Assembly (NCBI RefSeq): GCF_021155765.1
Contig: NC_060109.1
Span: 5,667,001-5,731,000, forward strand
Length of the DNA: 64,000 nucleotides
Source: Diprion similis
Taxonomy: Eukaryota > Arthropoda > Insecta > Hymenoptera > Diprionidae
Direction: 5' to 3'
The notes under the pieces are model-generated. The model did no database searches. It was not told the origin of the DNA and saw nothing but the letters and a program-made list of their open reading frames with translations. A program made the translations under genes and the position numbers. How positions within the stretch are numbered: the stretch's first letter is position 1; every line of letters begins with the position of its first letter. Positions 1 to 11,160 of the stretch are shown piece after piece.

Positions 1-1424
1 ACATGTCTTGCATTTATTACTCTACCATTTACTAATACTCTATAGCCATTTGTTTTGTAACCTACTAACACACCTAACTCAGATTTATTATCAAATTTAC
101 TTTTTCTACGTACTTCTGGGATTCTCACAAAAACTCTACTTCTATAAATTTTTAAATTTTCAACATTAGGTTTTTTTAAAAAAAATATTTCGTATCGTGT
201 TTCATTTTCAATTGTATTTGAAATAGTACTATTTTTCAAATACGCAACAGTACTCATTATTTCTTGGATATTAATTGGATTTTCATTATAATATGTTTTA
301 AAAAGTACTTGAACATTTCCAATTTTTATCGCTTTCAAAATTTTACCATCAGCTACTTTTACATCTATAGGATATTTTAGGTTTACATATTTTTCAAAAA
401 AATTATAATCAATAACAATATGAACTGTACAACCGCTATCGAGTAACAAATCAATTTCGTTGCACTTTTCACTTGCACTTTTATTACACTGAATGACCTT
501 TTGTTCACTACACACTTGTACTGATCAAGCGTTTGCCCCGCTTTGGCCGTTGCTCCGCTGAGGTCTTGAGTTGTCGCCTGTTGGCTGGAAATCTCTGCCT
601 CAGCCATGTCCCCTCTGGAAATTTCCTCGGTTGTAGCCTCGACCTCGTTGATGTCCGCCTTGCTGTTGACTGCCTCCTTGGTTGCCGTAGTCGTGTCTGG
701 TGTTGCTGTTTGGCTCTACATGCCAAAACTACTTTTTGTGGTGGCCTTGCTTGCTACAGATGTAGCACGTTCTTTTTGTTTTTGTTGCGAAGGTGCTTAC
801 GTTGTTTATTCTGCTGTCAGTTTGATTTCTATTTAAACTTTTTTATTTTATTTTGGATTTAACATAATCAACTGTCCTTTGATCTTCTGGTATTACGTCA
901 ATAAAATCATCAATATAACTGTAATTTTGTGGTAACGCTTTAATCAAATATTTCATTTTTTCAGTATCATCTATTTTTCCACCAGCACTTTTGAATTCAT
1001 TTATGGCCTTTTCAAACTCTATGAAAAATTCTATAACTGTTTCAAAACTTTTCAATTTGATATCATCTAATTTATTTATTTTCAATATTTCCAGAGCAGT
1101 AGTCTTCATTGTGTACATGCTCTCAAATTTATCCATCATTTCTTTTGATGTGTTGCAGTCAGAAACATGTTCTAATTGTTAATCGGAAATGGTGCTAATT
1201 AATGTTGTTTTGGCTTTTAAATCTGCTTTTTTCCAGTCTTCTTCTTTATCTGTATTTTGTCTAACCCTTCTTGCTGGTTCTAGACATTCTTTATATTCCA
1301 ATAAAGTCAACAATCTTATTTTCCAACTTGAAAAATTTACACCGTCAAAAATACGCATGGCAATGTCCTCAACTTTAGCTTGTGTAGCCATTTTAATTTC
1401 CTTCGATTTTTTTTTTTTCGTCAA
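1..1424 (-). pseudogene. copia-type gag-pol remnant
   Basis: Read from 1424 down to 1, this is a decayed Ty1/copia polyprotein. The 1424-843 part carries the copia Gag domain, with a WK motif followed by an LSTISD-like block and a region ending IKALPQNY. A CX2CX4H zinc knuckle lies near 719-766 and contains a stop. A copia aspartic protease motif (LLLDSGCTVHIV) lies near 413-451; it has SGC where SGA or SGS is usual. From about 300 down to 1 the sequence resembles the end of copia integrase (KKPNVENL, then VFVRIPE, then GYKTNGYRV). The integrase catalytic core between protease and this tail is missing, so the copy has an internal deletion as well as stops and frameshifts. Reverse transcriptase and the 3' LTR would lie beyond the left edge of the window. 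Confidence 0.8.
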
Positions 1425-2205
1425 CTTCGTTTTTCAAAATATTATCTTTCTTAGTTTCTCTCAAAAATACTCTTCTTATTTTATTTCTTGATTCTTTTCC
1501 AATCACATAATCTTTATTAAATACTTTTTGTTCAAATTCGGGTGTGGTGTGTCACCCATATAGCCATGTGCTTAACCTCAAAATTGGCCTCGTGTTCACT
1601 ACATGCACTCTATGGCGCGCTCGATATACAAACTTTTATCTATCAACATCTCACTTTTTTCATTATTTATTCATAAAAAAAAATTGTTCAATAGTCTTCA
1701 TTAAACATTTTACTTTCCGTTTATCGATATGTTTTCACTTTTTGTTGGAGAAATCGTCTTTACCGACCTCCCCATCCAAAGGCATGCTACCGACCTTCCA
1801 ATCTATGTATTCTTTTTTCTCAGTCTAAACATACCTATTGTTTACCATGTTATGTTTATAATATTCTACAGAAATAAATCTGTTTTTATGTTGCACACCC
1901 CGAGTGGAACATTACTCTAAACCACGAGATTCAAAACTTTTCAGATCACTTTTTCACGCTTTTCGATTCATTTTAACCACGACTGTCTCGATTAACATTT
2001 GTCTTTTATCACTTATTTTTTCCAAAAAATTATTTCAATTCTCTGTTAACTTTATCGTCTAGATGATAAAGATGCAACTATTCTCATTTTGATTTGGACT
2101 TACAACACTTTTGGCTTTTCATTTATTCACTACCACGTGGCTCGTTTAACCTTACTTTCGTGTTCTCGTCTTTTACACTTTTTATTTTTTAATTTTTCCA
2201 ACCAC

Positions 2206-2217
2206 GCTCTGCTACCA
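2206..2217 (-). promoter_or_regulatory. copia primer-binding site
   Basis: On the minus strand this reads TGGTAGCAGAGC, the type of sequence complementary to the 3' end of initiator methionine tRNA that primes copia elements. It directly abuts the CA end of the putative 5' LTR at 2218, as expected. It lies about 0.8 kb from the gag start, which is long for copia, so the leader may contain an insertion. Confidence 0.6.
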
Positions 2218-2513
2218 TGTTGAAATTGTTTATCGATTGGATCGAAATAACTTGGTTGTTCTGTAAGGTAACTTAATGTTTATTCAAATATGTACAGCCT
2301 TATAATCTACATTGTATAGTAAGCGTGAGATCTACACATGGCTACGTGTTGCGTGCAACTGGCTACTACTGCGCTTTTTCTTGGCGCTATCGGCGCTCAC
2401 GCATATGCACACATACATACATCGTGCATGCTTTTCTATTCGCGTTGTATCCACACATTATGTACGCTCATTCTTTAATAGTTCAAGATAGGAAATATAC
2501 TTGTTTTCCAACA
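2218..2513 (-). repeat. copia 5' LTR
   Basis: On the minus strand this 296-bp segment begins TGTTGGAAAA and ends TTTCAACA, the classic TG...CA ends, and is followed directly by the primer-binding site. It contains TATAAG-like and AATAAA motifs. The partner LTR is outside the window, so the boundary at 2513 rests on the terminal motif alone. Confidence 0.55.
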
Positions 2514-5260
2514 GTTTTCATCAGAATCATGCAGCATGAGCAAGTTAATGTGTTAGTTAAGGGGATTTTCATGCCAACTGATAAATAGTGGTAGGACTTC
2601 ATGCTGCTCAAGCAGAACAGGCGTTATCAATATGACAAATAAAATGGCAGTATGAACAACAAAATACCCACTTGGTTTTATTGAATTCAGCCACGAGTAT
2701 TGACAGAATATGTCGTAGATTGTTTATTATAATATTTAGTGTTACTTTTGTATTAACAGAGTAATGGCGGTAAAAAAGATCACACGATCCGCAACAAATT
2801 AACATAATAACGGCGTTACAAAAATTCATATAATCCATGTTAGTTATTTAGGGCGATGGCCGTTGAATTTGACTTCAGTTTAGCCATGTAGTCTAGTAAT
2901 CCCTGCTGTTGTTCGATTCATTGCCGAATTTCCTGTGCGTTGAGTATATCAATTTCAGTGTAAGTGGTGGTTGCGATTTTGAGGGTTACCGAGGTAGGTC
3001 TTGCTCATGAGGTGATAGGTTTCAGCGGCGGGGTACATGCTGCCGTTGTTGTCGTTGTTGGTGTTGCCATCGTTGTTGGTGTTGCTGTTGTTGTTCTTGG
3101 AGAGGCGTGACTGCAGCGGTTGTGGGTAAAACCGTAGTTAGTGATGCGTTTAGGTCGTCAGATAGATCAATGCCGCGTAACGGTTTGCAATCTGGATCGG
3201 AATTATTGAAGTTTTTGTAACATTAATCTCAAGCACTTGGTATGAATGCCGATTCGGTTTTGGGCAATCGTGTGATTTATAAGAACGTATTAATCAATAG
3301 TGTAGTGGCGTGGAAATGATTCTAATAAATCTGGAAATAGTAGCAGGGTGTCAATACTTTTTATATGGGTGTCATGATCATGTTGGAGAAAATGATAACT
3401 GACCAGATTTTAGGTGATGGTTATTTCCTCATAACCAGATTTTGTTGATGGTGTGGTCGAGGTTAGTAGTGGCAGTGCTGTGGTGATAAGGCGGGTGATG
3501 GTGTTGGTGGTGGAGGTGGTGCAATCATCCAATTGCTATGATCCAGAAACGTCATAGCTACGTTAATGATGCAGAAACCTCGTGTAAATGCCATGATCCA
3601 GAAACCTCTTGTAATTGCGGACGCACACGCGGTGTGTTACAGAAGTAACAATATATAACTACTGATGTTGATGATGATTTGCTTGCGATTGAGTATCGAT
3701 TAGTATGTATTTCCAGGATTGTTATATTTTGCGGATTTTGAGGTTTTCGATAACTTTGGGTTATTGGTGATTGGTTATGTCACCTCGCTGGTCACAAAGG
3801 TTGTTTAATTAATTCGAGTTGGCTTATCCCACCGCTGCCACCATTTTATTAATGATAGAGCTGCCACATCCTTGGTATCAAGAATGTATCCTTTCTCCTC
3901 AAACTGGATTCACAAACCTTGTCATGTCCAGGTTTATGAACCTTGATGATCTGCTCGTATGATTTCTCGTCTAGCTTGCCTTTGTTGTAATGCGAATTCC
4001 CAGAGGTGTCGCAACGATAACAAAGACCAGCAATACATAGGAATGCACCAATTCAGGTTATTGGTGGCATACTTAATGTATTAAATGAGCATAACACAGG
4101 CGCAACGGCAGTCAGAACATCAGACCGATTTGAAGAAGCATCGTTAGACTTTTTGTTAATCAGTATCGTATTTCATTTTGTACCTCTATTATATTCAATA
4201 AATTATATTTTCGTACTTGTTCTTACGACAGAGTTTCAACTCTTAATTCATTCAACGAATCCCTTAAATAAATTGTAGTTAGAATTCGGGATAACCAACC
4301 CGAATTTTAACACATTGCATCTAGAATTATGTTGTTGTGGGTCGTGCTAACTATTACTATGCCTCATTGAAATAATGATTTGTACACAAAACTTCAATTC
4401 AAATACACATCCATTAACAATGAAATGTTCTTGTAATCGATTTGGAGATTTGGTTTCACAATGATGTTCTTATTCACTTAATCAGTTATACTAAACTCGG
4501 AGGTTCTGGATGTAAGCGTTCAGTGATTTAGAATAAGCTGTGTTCAATTTTCAAGAGTTCTGAATTGTCTGAAATCTAAAGAGGTTCTAATTGCTCAAGG
4601 CTTGAATTTAGTTCTGTGTTTTAATTTTTTTATGAATATAAGTATGTGGGTGCGAAACAATTGGTCTTGAAGAGACCAATCGGTACGATACTGACAAGAT
4701 AGTTAATTTCAAGAATGCATTTTTGCGTTCTCAGAATAATACGTTGTGAATTGCTTATCTTTTCTTTTCTCACGTTCTTAGCATTCGGTCAGTGAGGTTT
4801 ATGAACCCGAGTTCTGTGAGTTTTGATTCTAGACGCGTATGGTCTTTATGTGAGTTAAAATTGAATATATAAAGTCAGCAATGAAAATATATATGTACTA
4901 CGTCACGAACTAACGTATGGTATGTCATATGCAGTTTGTCGGTGCTAGCCTGGTACGTACAGACATGGAAATTTAATCCAGATCGATACGGATCCTAAAT
5001 CCATTGTATGAGCATGTGATGCTCGCTCATGATAATTGCACGTTGATAAGTTAGGGTACAGAGAAGGTAACGCTATAATTCTCGGCTAGGACGCAACAAT
5101 GCTAACAGAAACTCAACCAGCAAAGTGGGTTTGAAGAAATAAAAGAAACTGAAAATAATATGGAGGAGCAAAATTTTTATTTTCCATCAGTTTCCAATTT
5201 TTTGAAAGTGTGTGTCAATAGCAAAATTAGAATTCGATTTCGGCGATGTAGGTTAATTTT
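2514..5260. other. no gene recognised
   Basis: This is 2.7 kb with no long open frame and no protein motif I recognise on either strand. It holds a GTTGTT-type trinucleotide-rich stretch at about 3036-3110 and is otherwise unstructured to the eye. Old, unrecognisable repeat sequence is the likely content. Confidence 0.5.
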
Positions 5261-5261
5261 G

Positions 5262-6470
5262 ACATAATTCTTTATTAACGACGTTTCGGAGAAGCTGCAG
5301 CCACCCATCTTTAGGCTGATGAACCATTGCACATGCTAATGTTAATTTTCGTTTATGTTCGTCGAACAATAACAGTGATTATCGTTTCAATTTTAAATCA
5401 AAGTATGGTGTTGTATTACAAATTATACCTAATAATATGGTTATGTTTGTTCTTACTATAATGATACTATTTTTTTGCATTGTTATATACATTTTTTTAA
5501 CAAGATTCCATGATGACATTAATACCTACATCTTGCAGAATCTCTTTGATGTTGGCGGACAGTCCATTAACATGTGGGATTGCACATGTGATTTTGTCTT
5601 TTTCATTCTCATCTTCCCACTTGATGCTGTCATAAAAGTATATTGTGCATCAGAGAGGCTAAGTAGGTCTTTATACGCCAAGCGCGGACGAACCGAAGAC
5701 GAGTATTGCAAACATGTGAGGTGCGTAAACACCTAGCCTCCTTGATGCACACGATATTTTATACACCAAAAGCATGTTTTACAAGATTTATCATACAAAC
5801 ACGGGGAATGTACATACGCGAAGTACAATACAGCACACGTCTAGAGTACTAGACACGGTTTCAGACCTTCCATGCGCATGTGCAGTGTACGTTTTCGGGC
5901 GCTTTGTTGTACTAGGGGTTTAAGTAGCTCATTATTGTACATTTTCACACCCCCCACCACTAAATTCTTTTGACCGTCGTAGAAACGACCACTGAACGTT
6001 CACAAAATAAGCACGATAAAACGCGTAAAACATGTAGAGGTATATAAAAAAATTTTCTCCGTCTTTTTTTATATCGGTCATCAGTTTTTTTTTTTGTGTA
6101 AAAATTGTTTAAAAGATTGAAATCTATGAGTTTCGAAATTCTTTGCTCTGAATTTGGGATAACAGAAATGTAGACATCTGTCATATAATCCTATTGCAAC
6201 AGGTTTTTTGTACTGCAAAGGATGTCTCGAGTCATATTGTATGTAGCGTCCTGGCCAACTGTCTTTGTGAAAACAAACCAGTATTGTGTTATTATTATCC
6301 TAAATGATTAACATATGTAGAAAACTACTCTGGTTTTGTAGTTCTAACTTATGTGTGAACTATATACGTGATTGGAAATTGTTAAATTTTCTCAATAGTT
6401 AGTTGATTTTATCTTAACGTAAGCAAGTGATGATATCATCTACATATCTGTAGAAAAACATCAAATCTAG
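5262..6470 (-). pseudogene. Penelope-like element fragment, copy A (3' part)
   Basis: On the minus strand, 6460-6110 aligns base by base with the clearer PLE reverse-transcriptase fragment at 59630-59960. Shared blocks include the sequence around the ADDII catalytic motif and the CTGTTGCAATAGGATTAT block. 5740-5520 on the minus strand aligns with the downstream part of that copy (VQSHxLMDC, then SKRF). The segment ends near 5262 with CGAAACGTCG followed by AATAAA, which I remember as a common PLE 3'-end motif. Reading frames are broken throughout. The fragment is interrupted at 6470 by the BEL element and resumes at 13958. Confidence 0.65.
6466..6470. repeat. 5-bp target duplication (left)
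   Basis: TCTAG immediately left of the BEL 5' LTR is repeated at 13958-13962 right of the 3' LTR. Five base pairs is usual for BEL/Pao. Confidence 0.95.
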
Positions 6471-7341
6471 TGTTGGAAACCAAAAGGTGTATGTAAAATA
6501 AAAAAAAAAAAAGGGGGAAAAGAGAAAAATGTATTACGTTATTAAGAAGACTCGACGACAGAAATTCCGAGCACGTTATGTTTATATTATTCTTGAGTTG
6601 CTTGATTCTTTAATTCAATTACTTTCAGTTTACATCATGATGAATTTAGTTACGATACCAAATTATTGTGTTCAGTTCATAAGTCGAAATGTAACGTAAT
6701 TAAATGTAAAATATTGTAAGCGAATTATCAAAATGCCACATGAAATAGTTATGGCAAAAATGTATTGTGAAGATTGAAACACCAACGATTGTAAACACGA
6801 AAGGCGACTTGTTTGATTCCTCGGGAGACGGCGAAATAAACACCATTGAGGTGGATTTGAATATTGTTGCCGATTCAAACGACCGCACTGGTTAAACGTT
6901 TCTCTCGCGGTTCGACGCTCGCCCACGAACATATTCGAGCACGTGATACGTGTCGTCGTGTATGTAACGCCAATTCAGCCTTAGGGAGTCTCTCCTTAAG
7001 GGCTATAGACCTCCCGGGAAATTCATTTTTCTCAAGTCCATGCAGGTCACCCAAAACGGCACGACGAGGTCGCGAGACCAAGTCGGGGCCGATTGGCGGG
7101 CGAGCGAAAGAGCGAGCGAGAGAGAATAGGAGAGGGCGCTAGTGGCGCGTTGGCCTGAATCAGAATAAGTCCCCTAGGCAAATGGCGCTGCGGTAGATGA
7201 GAGGTTGATGAGCCTAAGGCGCGCGTTTAGAAATCAGATTCGATCCGACCACGAGCGGAACAAGTCGCCTTTCGTCAACTAATAAAAGTGTCCACCAACT
7301 ACAGCGTGTCGAAGATTATTCTCATTGTCTCACCCTTAACA
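6471..7341 (+). repeat. BEL 5' LTR
   Basis: Begins TGTTGGAAAC and ends CCTTAACA, matching 13086-13957. It has an A-run and G-run near 6500, and a GC-richer R/U5-like part from about 6900 containing a GAGCGAGAGAG run. The short open frames inside are identical in both LTRs simply because the LTRs are copies. Confidence 0.95.
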
Positions 7342-7343
7342 AC

Positions 7344-7361
7344 TGGTGCCCCGGTTGAGGA
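7344..7361 (+). promoter_or_regulatory. BEL primer-binding site
   Basis: Two bases after the LTR the sequence reads TGGTGCCCCGGTTGAGG, a typical tRNA-complementary primer site with a 5' TGG. I cannot assign the tRNA with certainty. Confidence 0.75.
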
Positions 7362-7443
7362 ACCACGACAATAGTGCGGGAATAATCAAAAAGTGTAACA
7401 ACGTGTATTAGTTCTCCAAAAAGAAACTTATCTGTTTTCATCG

Positions 7444-9021
7444 ATGGCACCGCGTAAAAACAAACGACTCGCATCAGCTCCGATCACACCACCACCTGAA
7501 CGACGACGTCGACTGCGTAATGATCGGGAAGAACCACCAGCAGCCAATTCTACTACGAGGGTGACACCCTCTGAGCTACGAGCGAGCTCCGGTGATCGAG
7601 AAGAACCGACACCGGTGAGAGTAGCGCAACAATTACAAATGCGACAACAGCTAACACCAGAGCGTAGGCAACCCCCGCCTGTGTATCCACTGGATATCGA
7701 CGCTATCATCTCCGTCGCGCCGGATGCTCCGACTCCTGGCGGATCGAGAGAACGACTCAACAGTCGCGATGATAATAGCGTCAACGATGACGGTGTCAAC
7801 GTGATTTTACGTAGAAATAGTGTACCAAGAGAGCTACCTACTGGGGGTGTAACCGATGATCCTCTTGTGTTACTATCGAACACGTTCACGCGAACGTTGG
7901 ACGCCTTTCGCCAAAGTATCCTTGAGACCACCGCGGGAAGTTCACGCAGCGAATCTCTGAATCATCTTACGAAACTACCCGAGTTCAGTGGCAATCCGTT
8001 GGAGTGGGATCACTTCAAGCGGACTTACGAAGAATCTGTGGATTACTTCACTGACAGGTTTAACATCGGGCGTCTGAAAAAGGCGCTAAATGGAAAAGCG
8101 GAAGCGCTCGTCAGCACGCTTCTTAATACTACTAATAATCCGGACATTGTGATTCGAACCTTGGATAGACATTTTGGGAATCGCCACTTGGTCGCGAACG
8201 AAGTAATCAAGGATCTCAAAAACATACCGTCCCTGAAGGCGAAACAGTGCAATCTCGTGACGTTTAATACGAAACTGTCAAACGGTCTTGTTGCGCTACA
8301 AACATTAAATTTGCCAGAATACATCAATAGCATCGATCTATTGAGAAGTATAATCGCTAAGATTCCCGACAACCTAAAAACCGATTTTTACCGATTTGCC
8401 GACGAGGGAGCTGATCCGTCGGAGAATCAATTCACTCTAGCTAAGTTCGCGAGGTTCATGAACAAGGAAGCTGACTTGATCATAAAAGCGGGCATATTTG
8501 AAATCGAAGAGGCGTCTGCAGTGGAAAGTGAGAAACAATCTCATTCATCAAGGCGAGAAAACAGGCCCTCGAGAGCAGCTGTAGTCTGCGCGTCAACAAG
8601 TCGGGCCGCGGATACTGACACACAAGGAAATCGAAGTAATCGGGTGAAATGTTTGAATTGCGGTCGAAACAATCATGAAATAAAAGATTGCCGTGACTTT
8701 CGAAGACAGCATACGAGTCGTAGGTGGGCCATCGTGAAAGAGCGCAAGCTCTGCTTTGTCTGTCTTGGTGGTGGACACGCGAAACAACAGTGCAGAGAGA
8801 AAACAAGGTGCGATGCGTGCAAATATGACCATCACACGCTTTTGCATTATCACACCAGAAAGGCAGGACAGTCATCGAAACGCCAAGGAGATCTCAATCG
8901 TCCCGGACAAGACGGAGATCGTAGATGCTCAAAAGGAGCGCAAAACTTATCGAGACGAGAAAATCGAAACAATCGTGATGATTCGCGCGCCCAGGATCGC
9001 GCGCCTCAAAATAGAACTTGA
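7444..9021 (+). CDS. gag: BEL/Pao Gag protein
   Basis: A 525-residue Gag. The N-terminal 100 residues are Arg/Pro-rich. Residues about 180-330 match the DUF1759-type BEL Gag domain (LPEFSGNPLEWDHFKRTYEE). Three zinc motifs follow: CX2CX4HX4C at about 403-416, the same pattern at about 437-450, and a CX2C...H...H motif at about 457-469. It packages element RNA in the cytoplasm. The start is the first ATG after the leader. The frame ends at TGA 9019-9021 but continues open in the same frame into protease, so this TGA may be a mutation or a read-through site. Confidence 0.93.
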   Translation: MAPRKNKRLASAPITPPPERRRRLRNDREEPPAANSTTRVTPSELRASSGDREEPTPVRVAQQLQMRQQLTPERRQPPPVYPLDIDAIISVAPDAPTPGGSRERLNSRDDNSVNDDGVNVILRRNSVPRELPTGGVTDDPLVLLSNTFTRTLDAFRQSILETTAGSSRSESLNHLTKLPEFSGNPLEWDHFKRTYEESVDYFTDRFNIGRLKKALNGKAEALVSTLLNTTNNPDIVIRTLDRHFGNRHLVANEVIKDLKNIPSLKAKQCNLVTFNTKLSNGLVALQTLNLPEYINSIDLLRSIIAKIPDNLKTDFYRFADEGADPSENQFTLAKFARFMNKEADLIIKAGIFEIEEASAVESEKQSHSSRRENRPSRAAVVCASTSRAADTDTQGNRSNRVKCLNCGRNNHEIKDCRDFRRQHTSRRWAIVKERKLCFVCLGGGHAKQQCREKTRCDACKYDHHTLLHYHTRKAGQSSKRQGDLNRPGQDGDRRCSKGAQNLSRRENRNNRDDSRAQDRAPQNRT

Positions 9022-9063
9022 CTAGCGTCGAGACAAGGACTTCTTCAGATTTTACCGATTCGT

Positions 9064-11160
9064 GTGCTGGGATCAAAAAGGGAAGCGAGTACATATGCTC
9101 TGCTCGATGGGGGCTCCACGATTAGCGTCGTGGATAAAAAATTTGCGCACGAACAGGGATTACGCGGTGAGCAAATAGATATGTCATTCCGAGGACTGTG
9201 GAGTGGTACGATGCGTTCCAAGAGCGAGAAATTGAGCTTTGTTGTAGTAGGTGCCTTTGGCGAGGTGAGAATCAATCATGCTGTGGCAGTGGCCAATTTA
9301 GACTTGCCGCGTCAATCTTTATCACGAGAAGTCGCGCATCACGTTAATGGAGAATTGGGAATCGAAATTGAGCCTTATACCAACGCAAGACCTGTAATTC
9401 TCATCGGACAAGACAATTGGTCTATTATCACGCCGGACAAATCTCGACAACTAGAAAACGGCAGTTTGGCAGTCTCACATACTACGTTAGGTTGGGTGCT
9501 TCATGGGTACACCACCGGACGCGGTTTAAAGCTCAATCTAAGCGCGCTTGCGACGCAGTGGAAAACGCCGCAACCCGAGAGCATTGAGCAGCGGACTCTT
9601 GAAAATCTAGATAAACTTGTAAGAGGATTTTTTGAAACCGAAAACCTCGGCGTGGCTATCGCTAAAAACGAAAACGGTAAGCACGAAAGAGCCTTGGCCA
9701 TGTTAGAAGTGACAACAAAAAAAAGACGTGGTTATTGGGAGACGGGTTTGCTTTGGAAAACGGGATTAATGCCGAGCATTGACGGAAAAGAGACCGCGTT
9801 GAAAAGACTGTATTCGTTGGAGAGAAAATTAGACAAAGACCCTGAATTGGCGGCGCGATACTACAAAGAGATAGAGCGATGGATCGCAAATGGTTATGTA
9901 GTAAAAATCACGAAAGATCTGCCGAGGCCGCGTAAGTGGTATATCCCTCATTTTCCGGTCAGGAATCTAAATAAACCGGAGAAAGTGAGGCCTGTCTTAG
10001 ACGCAGCTGCTAAAACGAAAGGCTTCTCCCTCAACGATTTTTTGGAAACGGGCCCGGATTTGTTAGAGTCGCTGCTCGGCGTACTTTTGCGTTTCAGACA
10101 GTTCCCTGTCGCCGTAATAGCTGATATAAAAGATATGTACATGCGCGTTAAAGTGATAGAGAGAGATCGGGGAGCGCAAAGGTTTTTCTGGCGAGGTGCC
10201 GATCGTTTACGTGAGCCCGATGTTTGGGAAAACACGGGACTGATATTCGGCTCAAGATCTTCCCCTTGCAGCGCGATTTATGTGAAAAATAAAAATGCGG
10301 ACACATTTTCTAAACAGAAACCCGAAGCCGCACGTAGCGTTGTAAAAAACAGCTACATGGATGACTATCTTGCGTCGGGTAACTCGGTAGCGGAAATGCG
10401 ACAACGCGTCCGAGACGTAATTTTAATCAACAAAGAGGCTAATTTCGATATGCATGGCTGGGCGTCGAATGACTCGCGCGTCGTTGACGACGTATGCGAT
10501 GAAAATAAATTAAAGAAAAAAGACATTGCAAGTCTCTGCGATACGGAAGAACGCGTACTAGGGTTGTACTGGGATAGAAACGAAGATACGCTTAGTTTCA
10601 ATGTCGGTTTAAGCAAAGTTCGCTCGAATTTAGCCCGCGGCGAAGTAGCACCAACCAAACGAGAGTTTTTTAGCATTGCAATGTCGGTGTACGATCCACT
10701 TGGCATTCTCTCCCCATTCACGCTTCAAGCGAAGCTTGTAATGCAAGACATTTGGCGTAGCGGGGTTAAGTGGGACCAAGCGATTAGGATGAAAGAACTT
10801 AAAGTTTGGGTGATCTGGCTGCAAAATCTAATCGAAATGAAAAATTGCAAAATACCGCGTTGTTATCGTATACCTGGTTCTGATAATCTCAAAACTCAGC
10901 TGCATATATTCTGCGACGCGAGCTTGAAAGCATATGCTACGGCAGCGTATGTGCGATCGGAAGCGAGCGATGGCCGAGTTTATTTGTCGTTGGTGATGGC
11001 TAAATCGCGAGTGGCGCCGGTAAAACCGATGACGGTACCGAGATTGGAATTACAGGCGGCTCTGCTTGGAGCGAGGATGGCAGCCACTATAGAACGAGAA
11101 CTAGAAATTCCAATACATGAGCGCGTTTTTTGGTCCGACTCTTCGACCGTTCTGCATTGA
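9064..11160 (+). pseudogene. pol: BEL/Pao Pol, protease to RNase H part
   Basis: This is in the same frame as gag; the frame is open from 9022. An aspartic protease motif LLDGGST starts about 12 residues in. The Pao-type reverse transcriptase has VRPVLDAAA near residue 315 and the catalytic YMDDY at residues 431-435. RNase H begins with HIFCDASLKAYATA near residue 617 and continues to SDSSTVLH. The frame then hits TGA at 11158-11160, where this family normally has tryptophan before the next conserved residues, so a G-to-A change is the likely cause. Without read-through, integrase would not be made. Confidence 0.9.

Noticed and set aside
5262-5330. Hammerhead ribozyme in the PLE end
   Set aside because: CTGATGA and CGAAACGTCG occur here but on opposite strands, so the core cannot be assembled in one transcript.
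6471-7341. Open frames of 60-92 codons repeated at 6672-7142 and 13288-13758
   Set aside because: They are identical only because they lie in the two LTRs of the BEL element; no protein motif.
9019-11160. Selenocysteine at the two TGA codons of the BEL frame
   Set aside because: No recoding element is apparent and retroelement Pol proteins are not known as selenoproteins; mutation or read-through is simpler.
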